Positions 58,201 through 64,000 of a DNA stretch of 64,000 bases are shown here, one piece after another. How positions within the stretch are numbered: position 1 is the first letter of the stretch; each line of letters starts with the position of its first letter. Origin of the DNA: Cymbomonas tetramitiformis (lineage: Eukaryota > Chlorophyta > Pyramimonadophyceae > Pyramimonadales > Pyramimonadaceae); NCBI GenBank assembly GCA_001247695.2, contig LGRX02027214.1, positions 124,001-188,000 on the forward strand, given 5' to 3'. A model generated the notes under the pieces. That model did not search any database and was not told where the DNA came from. It was given only the letters and a program-made list of their open reading frames with translations. Position numbers and translations under genes: made by a program.

Positions 58201-59110
58201 TTGTCAGCAGGGCATGCATCTTGTCTTGCCAGCAGGGCATGCATCTTGTCTTGTCAGCAGGGCATGCATCTTGTTTTGCCAGCAGCGCATGCATCTTGTC
58301 TTGCCAGCAGGGCATGCATCTTGTCTTACCAGCAGGGCATGCATCTTGTCTTGCCAGCAGGGCATGCATCTTGTCTTGTCAGCAGGGCATGCATCTTGTC
58401 TTGTCAGCAGGGCATGCATCTTGTCTCGCCAGCAGGGCATGCATCTTGTCTTGCCAGCAGGGCATGCATCTTGTCTTGTCAGCAGGGCATGCATCTTGTC
58501 TTGCCAGCAGGGCATGCATCTTGTTTTGCCAGCAGGGCATGCATCTTGTCTTGCCAGCAGGGCATGCATCTTGTCTTGCCAGCAGGGCATGCATCTTGTC
58601 TTACCAGCAGGGCATGCATATTGTCTTGTGAGCAGGGCATGCATCTTGTCTTGTCAGCAGGGCCCTCGCTGGCACTCTCATTCTGCGCATCCACCATCTC
58701 CATGCGTGGGCCTGCTAGCAAGCCGTGAGCCAGCACTGTTAGATGGCCTTCGTCGGATACAGCTGGTGGTTTTAGTGTGGTGTAGATGGTGTTTCCAAGG
58801 TCGAGCTGCTTGAGCCTTCGTTCAACCCTTCGGAGCTTCACCAACTTACTCCGATCCAAATTTCAGGTAGCATTTCGGGAGGATCATTTAGATCTGACTG
58901 CGGTATTTACTGTTTTTACCACCGGATGTGGTGGCAGGGGCGGTGCATCCCAAGCCAACTGGTCATCAACCTCCGCCTTTGTACTTCGCGCATGACAGCG
59001 ACAGCGATGACGAAGAGGCCGCCATTTATGACACGTATGTGCTCCCGCGCTCCACGCCGCCGCGCACTGCTCCTTGCAATGACCACTGCTGTGGCCATCA
59101 TCTGCAACAT
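55273..59110 (+). CDS. MAP10: MAP10-like microtubule-associated protein, several exons, 3' end open
   Basis: Exon 55273-55530: MDSLYSLEVLVTNVKLSVDL, TVAVRLLDFPVLLI and FNSGKSCLFKANFADLDKQL. Exon 55970-56242 (phase 0): TPLFIVLTDATLTKRTKVHG, then VTLYSLMGHRIGTLGLYVRL and SCRGQAMLSHF. The order LEVLV, F-RLLDFP-LL, GKSCLF, TPL-x-x-L, and G-x-IG-x-L-x-RLS matches the N-terminal C2-like region of MAP10 (KIAA1383) as I remember it; that protein binds tubulin and stabilises microtubules at spindle and midbody. Exon 56571-56757 (APPETDKHGTLQEEGVR) joins, phase 1, to 56944 onward (APPDAPNISGQPYAMGSMAG), which is open to a stop at 57125. A further exon from 58938 (KPTGHQPPPLYFAHDSDSDD) has the right phase and a Pro-Pro-Pro-Leu motif. 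How far the transcript extends is not settled; see the 60.3-63.6 kb entry. Confidence 0.62.
56758..56943 (+). repeat. Tandemly duplicated intron, each copy GT...AG
   Basis: Copy 1, 56758-56851 (94 bp), starts GTGTGTGTCGCCTGATCG and ends TGATACTCGCCAG. Copy 2, 56852-56943 (92 bp), starts GTGTGTCGCCTGATTG and ends TGATACTCTGCAG. They are about 85-90% alike. The exon phase works whether the pair is removed as one 186-nt intron or as two successive introns. Confidence 0.85.
57672..58665. repeat. 25-bp minisatellite, about 40 copies
   Basis: The unit is GGGCATGCATCTTGTCTTGT followed by CAGCA. Copies vary by T/C (TTGTC or TTGCC) and by occasional deletions (GGCATCATC, CAGCATCGTG). It probably lies in an intron between the MAP10-like exons at 56944 and 58938. 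All frames are stop-free, creating large spurious ORFs rich in ACILSCQQGM on the plus strand. Confidence 0.95.
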
Positions 59111-59119
59111 GTTAGGAGT

Positions 59120-59410
59120 CGGTGGATGCCACATCCTTGTCAGCCGCATGCCATTGGCCGATGCCACATCTCTGTCAGCCGCATGCCATTGGTCGATGTC
59201 ACATCTCCGTCGGCCGCATGCCATTGTTGGATGCCACATCTCTGTCGGCCGCATGCCATTGGTGGATGCCACATCTCCGCCGGCCGCATGCCATTGTTGG
59301 ATGCCACATCTCTGTCGGCCGCATGCCATTGGTGGATGCCACATCTCTGTCGGCCGCATGCCGTTGGTGGATGTCACATCTCTGTGAGCCGCATGCCATT
59401 GGCGGATGAC
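59120..59410. repeat. 35-bp minisatellite, about 8 copies
   Basis: The unit GCATGCCATTGGTGGATGCC followed by ACATCTCTGTCGGCC is repeated about eight times with point changes. It follows directly on the probable MAP10-like exon at 58938 and is likely intronic. Confidence 0.95.
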
Positions 59411-59788
59411 GCACGGATGGCATATCCCTGTAATGCAGGTTTTGCAGCCATCACGTGCGTGCCAGCCTGGCGCAGCAAGTTCCCCCACTCTGGAGTAACT
59501 CCGCCTGGACGCTTGCTTGCACGGCCTGAGCTGCATGAGGGGAGCACAGAGGGTGCGGCATTAAGTCACACAGCTGCCTGGAGCCGAGCACAGCCAGTGG
59601 GGGATGCCAATGGACGTTGTGCCACCGCCGGGGTGAGCCCGCATCTTGCTGCAGCAGGTTGCGCCCCGACGAGATGTGAGGTGCCACAGGCTAGATCAAA
59701 CATGCGCCGACGGGTGGGACATGGGTGGAGGGGACACGTGTGCTATGTGAAGGCATACGGAGGGCCATGCCACTGTGGGGTTGCCCAG

Positions 59789-59941
59789 GATGACAGGGAA
59801 CGAGCCATTGCCGCACCTGATGGCTGAGGGGCGGTCAGGGATGACAGGGGACGAGCCATTGCCGCACCTGATGGCTGAGGGGCGGTCAGGGATGACAAGG
59901 GACGAGCCATTGCCGCACCTGATGGCTGAGGGGCGGTCAGG
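59789..59941. repeat. 51-bp minisatellite, 3 copies
   Basis: GATGACAGGGAACGAGCCAT, continuing to GGGGCGGTCAGG, starts at 59789, 59840 and 59891. 51 is a multiple of three, so the frames remain open across it. Confidence 0.95.
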
Positions 59942-61809
59942 GATGAGGGCGGGAATGGCAACAGGCACGGCTCCGCACAAGTGGCACGGGGTCCCGGTCA
60001 TGCCGCAAGTGCTACAAAGCCAACAGGCCGCAGCGCAGATGGCGACCTGCTTCTGATGGAGAATGGCGAGCTGCAGCTTCTGCGCCCCTCCGAAAGGTGC
60101 CACACTGGGGCGAGCGCCACGTGGGCAAGTCCGCCCCGTGCGCATCTCTCTGCAGCTGGGCTGTGGGCTTCATGCGCACCTCTTCGGCAGCTTGGCAGTT
60201 TCCTCCCCTGCGCATTTTTCGGGGCTCTTTGACGTGATGATATGGAGCTTGTAGGCAACGGAGTCCGTCGATGCATGGAGGGTGTTAGTGAGGCACGAAG
60301 GGCCGCGGTTACAGGGCCAGCACGCTGGCAAAGCTACACGAAGCGCTGAGGGCTGCACAGCAGAAACGGCTACAGGAGGTGGCGCCCCAGGTGCTTGCCG
60401 TCTGACGCCCCCCAACTCCGCCTGACACTGTGTGGCGTCATCCCCCTCACGGCGCTCTGAGTGCGGATTGGTGGAAGCCTCGGAGCTCCCCGTGAAGCAC
60501 GGAATCTTTTGATGGAATCAAATGTGGTAATCTCGTCGCAGACTATGTTCTAGGTGTGCAGTGTCGATGCCGGTGGCGCGGAACAATCTCGTGGGGGGGA
60601 ATCCGGGCGGGTTGCTCGCCTGAGAATCGACGGAGGCGGCGCGGCATCTTTCAATCGTTGCGTCCTGCAAAGAACCTCGCCTCACCCGTGAAGTTAACAC
60701 GTGTGAAGCAAGACGCTACGCACGGAGTCGGTCTGGCGTAGGCGTAAGGAGGAAGCTGGTATGCGGCGCTCATGGGGGGGCGCGGGAGCAGGTGCAGGGG
60801 GGCGTTGAGGAACCCGAGGCCAAACCTCGCACGGATCGGCACAGCTCTGGTGTGGGCAGCGTGGTGGCGGCGCTTGTGACAGAACTCAGCGAGTTGTGCG
60901 ACCTGCAGGGGAGAGCACCCGTGCTTCCGGCGGGCCGCGGCCGCCCTGCCCATGTGCACTCCGCCGCGAGGCCCTCCACGGCGCATGACCCCCCTCGAGC
61001 CAAATCCTCCGCCCTGCATCGCAGTACGCCTCCGGCTCTCCCCTCTGCAATCTGGCGTTGGCTCGGGGACCAACCCTTGGTGCACCCTGCCTTCTGCATG
61101 TGCGATGGCTGCTGTTCCGCGGACGTGACAGCAAACCACTCGATCGAGAATTGATGTTGACCAGTACTTTAGAGTCGATTTTGTCCTCGCCCTTCTTCTC
61201 AACTTTTGAGGCCGCCATGTGGTATGCATCGCCACACATCCCCAACCGTTCGCTTCCCCCTGGCAGCCTTTGCTCGTCTGGGATGGGTGAACGTATGTAT
61301 CTCTGGCTGCGCCATCTCCCAATGCATGCCTCCGAGCCGTGGACCTTGACAAGGCCCTGGGGGTGGGGTGGCGGCATTGGCGATAGATTCAGTTGCCCTG
61401 CCCAACCAACACCATGTTGCCGGTAGGAGTTGTGTCGAGCGTCGGTGGTGGTGGCGGGGGTGCGAGCTCCAGGCGCCAGGCGCAGGAGCTCCCGAGCCGC
61501 CCCTCAGGACCCCTTCGATGCCCCCGTGCGCGTGCCGATCCCAACTCACCCGTCTGCGGCTGCAGCTAGTGATGACTCGCCGCCGTCGTCGTTCACTGCG
61601 GAAACGCCGTACACCGAGATGCCGCGGGTGTACCAAGCCAAGTCTCCAGAGCCGTTGCCACCGCTCGACCAAGCGCGACCCTCCAGCGACCCGTCGCCCT
61701 CTCGCCGCAGCCCATCGCCGACGCCGCCACCACAGGTCCAGGCCCAATCCTCCCACAGACTCGCTGCGCTGACGGGGCACACTCGGACGCATCAGCAAGA
61801 GCCGCAAAC

Positions 61810-62472
61810 ACCACGACTGACAGCGCATGTGTTGCATACATCACGACCCACAGCGCATGTGCCACATACATCACGACCCACAGCGCATGTGCCACATACA
61901 TCACGACTGAGAGCGCATTTGTCAAACAAATTGTGACAACCGCGATGTGTTACGTACATCACAACCTACAGTGCACGTTACACATATATCACGAATTTCG
62001 CCACATGTTTCACATAATAGTATTAACCTATAGGGCATGTGGCACATACACCACGATCCACAGCGCATGTGCCGCATACATCACAACCTACAGCGCATGT
62101 GTTACGTACATCACGACCTCCACAGCATGTGGCATATACATCATGATTTTCACCGCATGCTTCACATACATTACAACTTACAGTGCATGTGTCACATACA
62201 TCACGACCCGTAGCGCGTGAGTCACAGATATCACGACTTTCACCGCATATATCACATACATCACGACTCCCACTGCATGTGCCACATGCATAACGACCTA
62301 CAGTCCATGTGTCACATACATCACGACCCACAGCGCATTTGTCAGTCCCATGCATCTAGAGCCACAATGCATGTGTCAGATACATCACAACCCACAGCGC
62401 GCGTGTCTCAAACATCACGACCGTCAGTGCGTTTGTCGCATGCATCACGACCTTCACGGCATGTGTCACATA
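61810..62472. repeat. 30-bp degenerate minisatellite, about 22 copies
   Basis: The consensus is CACATACATCACGACCCACA followed by GCGCATGTGT. Copies diverge by 10-30% and a few are shortened. The array ends at CATGTGTCACATAATTATG. Probably intronic or intergenic on the plus strand. Confidence 0.9.
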
Positions 62473-62846
62473 ATTATGAAAAGGAAGCAAGCCGGAGGAG
62501 GGGGGCGTTTGGCACCTGGGAGCCTCAGCAGCGATCTGCAAACACGAGATGTCGCTTTCTTACTTCGAAAGCAAAACTGAGTCCGCACGGCCCAACAGGC
62601 CAAGGATTGCTGACATCCAACGGTCAAGGATCGCTGACATCCAGTCTGAACTTGATCGGATGGTCCTATGACCTGATGACTGGTTCGATCGGACAAAACA
62701 GCGATGCCCGTCACATAAACCACGAGGCCTCAAAAAGGGCCACACGATCAAAACACGTTATCCAACGGCATTGGAGGCCAACTTGGGATTCAGACCCGAA
62801 ACTTGGAATTTAGGGTCCCAAGGGGCTGAGTCGGACTCTAGCTTCC

Positions 62847-62955
62847 GCAACGCATGGCCGGTACAGCGGGCGCTTCCCTACAGTGTCAGATTTGTTCGCA
62901 AAGCACCGCGTTGCTGCAACGCATGGCCGGTACAGCGGGCGCTTCCGTACAGTGT
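62847..62955. repeat. 40-bp direct repeat, two copies 69 bp apart
   Basis: GCAACGCATGGCCGGTACAG, continuing GCGGGCGCTTCC-TACAGTGT, occurs at 62847-62886 and 62916-62955 with one mismatch. The 69-bp spacing keeps the frame. Confidence 0.9.
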
Positions 62956-63620
62956 GTGAGACGGTGCCGATGCAATGTTGCGTGCCATCGTCGGTATCAA
63001 GATGATGGCGGATTGGTGCAGAGGCGGGGGAGGCTTTATGGAGAAGGGCATCACTGCAGTGTGGCTGACTCTGGGCGCACGATCATGGGGTCCGGGTTGC
63101 CCAGGCCACCAACCAGGGCTCCAGGCCTGTATCGCCTCGAGTTCAGGAGCACCTCGCAGATGGTGCGAGCCCCCTTTGAGCCCCCTTGTCCCTCCAACAG
63201 GAGGCGGGCCTGTCGGAAGGGGGGAGCCGGTGCAAGTCCACAGCACCACTCATCCGTTCTGAGGGGGACATCGACATCGCCCGACATGAAGCGGGGCAAG
63301 GTGGTGGTCACTCGATGGTCCGAGCTCCCTGGCTGACGCTGGCCTGCTCGGTGCATCGTGCTACAGGGAAGTCGAATCGCAGTCTGAGCCTGAAGAAGAC
63401 GTCGCGCAGCCCCTCGCCTCACGCCGCCTCACACTCCCCCAAGCCTCCTTCCCCCCAGGCCACCCTTCCCACCCCCAAACCAGCCTCACCAAAGCGGTCG
63501 ACTTCGCCGAAGACCCCTGGAGGTGACCTGCCTCTCCATGTCCCACCCGGTCATGTTCTGTGCGGCCATGCTCCTGCTGGACGCTCCCTTGAACAATCGG
63601 CTCGCTCATGTTAACCGACC

Positions 63621-64000
63621 CCCCTCCGGGTGCCGGGAGCGTGTGCAGGATCCTTGGTTAAGCCCGCCGGCGTCACCGACCTCAGGATGTCCAATCTGGC
63701 ATGCACCCTGTATCCGACCCCCCTTGATAGGGAACCCCGTGATGAAGTCTGCACGCGGCGGCTCGCCTGCGATCCCGAAAGCGTGCCCGAGGGCGGCCAT
63801 TGGAGGGCACAGCAGCTTGGTTCTATCTTGCTGTATGGTGGGGTTTTTCCACGAACGACAGCCGGGCCTCCATGTTATTCCTGTGCACGCGTGTGAGGCT
63901 GATGACACCGATGCCCGCGGAGCCTGACCCTCGCTCGAACCACGAACCCTGCGGCGCACCGCGCAGGGGGGAAGGACTCCCCTCATGACTCCCCTCATGA
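63621..64000. other. Right-edge region, unresolved
   Basis: Both strands stay open over 88-130 codons, with GC-rich text and no recognisable motif. It may continue the plus-strand gene beyond the window. Confidence 0.2.

Larger units (their letters stand above)
60318..63620 (+). other. Probable further plus-strand exons (MAP10-like C-terminal region or next gene)
   Basis: Isolated stretches have coding character and splice-like edges. About 60318-60381: GGTTACAG| then STLAKLHEALRAAQQKRLQE, |GTGGCG. About 60858-61010: VVAALVTELSELCDLQGRAP, which recalls the conserved leucine-rich LL-x-EL-x-x-L segment of MAP10. About 61465-61770: DPFDAPVRVPIPTHPSAAA and KSPEPLPPLDQARPSSDPSP, a disordered Ser/Pro-rich exon. 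About 63145-63300: STSQMVRAPFEPPCPSNRRR. About 63365-63520: SPSPHAASHSPKPPSPQATL or its +1 frame. Boundaries and joins could not be fixed, so these are listed together. A MAP10 tail is favoured because that family is disordered after its N-terminal module. Confidence 0.35.

Noticed and set aside
57672..58665. A CRISPR-like array
   Set aside because: Units are directly adjacent with no unique spacers, and the setting is a eukaryotic intron.
57610..58813. Cysteine-rich repeat proteins of up to 383 residues across the 25-bp minisatellite
   Set aside because: All three plus frames and the minus frames are open because the 25-bp unit lacks stops. The period is not a multiple of three, so each frame cycles through the same peptide.
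58926..59827. Histidine/cysteine-rich zinc-finger-like protein (MPLVDATSLSAACH repeats)
   Set aside because: The CH spacing comes from the 35-bp minisatellite and cycles through frames. Only the part before 59110 has independent coding character.
61810..62472. A Thr/His-rich repeat protein
   Set aside because: Direct translation of the 30-bp degenerate array, open on both strands.
1..64000. Bacterial operons, CRISPR, phage or plasmid features
   Set aside because: The window has spliceosomal introns, eukaryote-specific genes and eukaryotic mobile elements. No rRNA, operon-like gene packing or Shine-Dalgarno pattern was seen.

Overview
The window is eukaryotic nuclear DNA. It has spliced genes with GT-AG introns, long repeat-rich intergenic tracts, minisatellites and many decayed mobile elements. 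The host genes point to a flagellated photosynthetic protist, most likely a green (prasinophyte-like) alga: one encodes a chloroplast photosystem II assembly protein of the LPA1 type, one a tubulin glycylase of the TTLL3/TTLL8 type, and one a MAP10-like microtubule-associated protein. The assignment is by inference; I could not search databases, and every splice site was read by eye from frame, phase and GT/AG signals.

Layout. 0-10 kb is a graveyard of mobile elements: the 3' part of a DDE-type transposase (+), a broken non-LTR reverse transcriptase with a terminal nuclease domain (+), PHD-finger and methyltransferase pieces of a retroelement polyprotein (-), a frameshifted Gag-like ORF (-), and a DUF4216-like fragment (+). 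9.8-11.1 kb is a 282-bp tandem satellite. 12-13.3 kb holds eight copies of a short box. 13.6-19.6 kb holds dense islands of GTAC dyads around a transposon-derived DUF4216-like gene. 20-26 kb is noncoding and rich in small palindromic motifs, with two TIR elements (793 and 258 bp).

27.98-30.65 kb (-) is a multi-exon coiled-coil gene of unknown function. 31.4-36.4 kb is repeats: small structured elements, a TTAA-flanked composite TIR element, a 354-bp higher-order satellite built from 177-bp monomers, and a 195-bp satellite. 36.9-41.8 kb (+) is the LPA1-like gene. 42.3-44.3 kb is a large non-autonomous TIR element. 44.76-45.43 kb (+) is a small gene convergent with the TTLL3-like gene (45.66-53.04 kb, -). 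55.3 kb to at least 59 kb (+) is the MAP10-like gene, with probable further exons to 63.6 kb.

Two structural themes recur. Host introns carry minisatellites: 7 x 60 bp in both the LPA1-like and the TTLL3-like gene, and a 25-bp array in the MAP10-like gene, with 35-, 51- and 30-bp arrays further along the same strand. One MAP10 intron is duplicated in tandem exactly at its splice sites. Functionally, the TTLL3-like and MAP10-like proteins would both act on ciliary or cytoskeletal microtubules; the LPA1-like protein would act in the thylakoid membrane.
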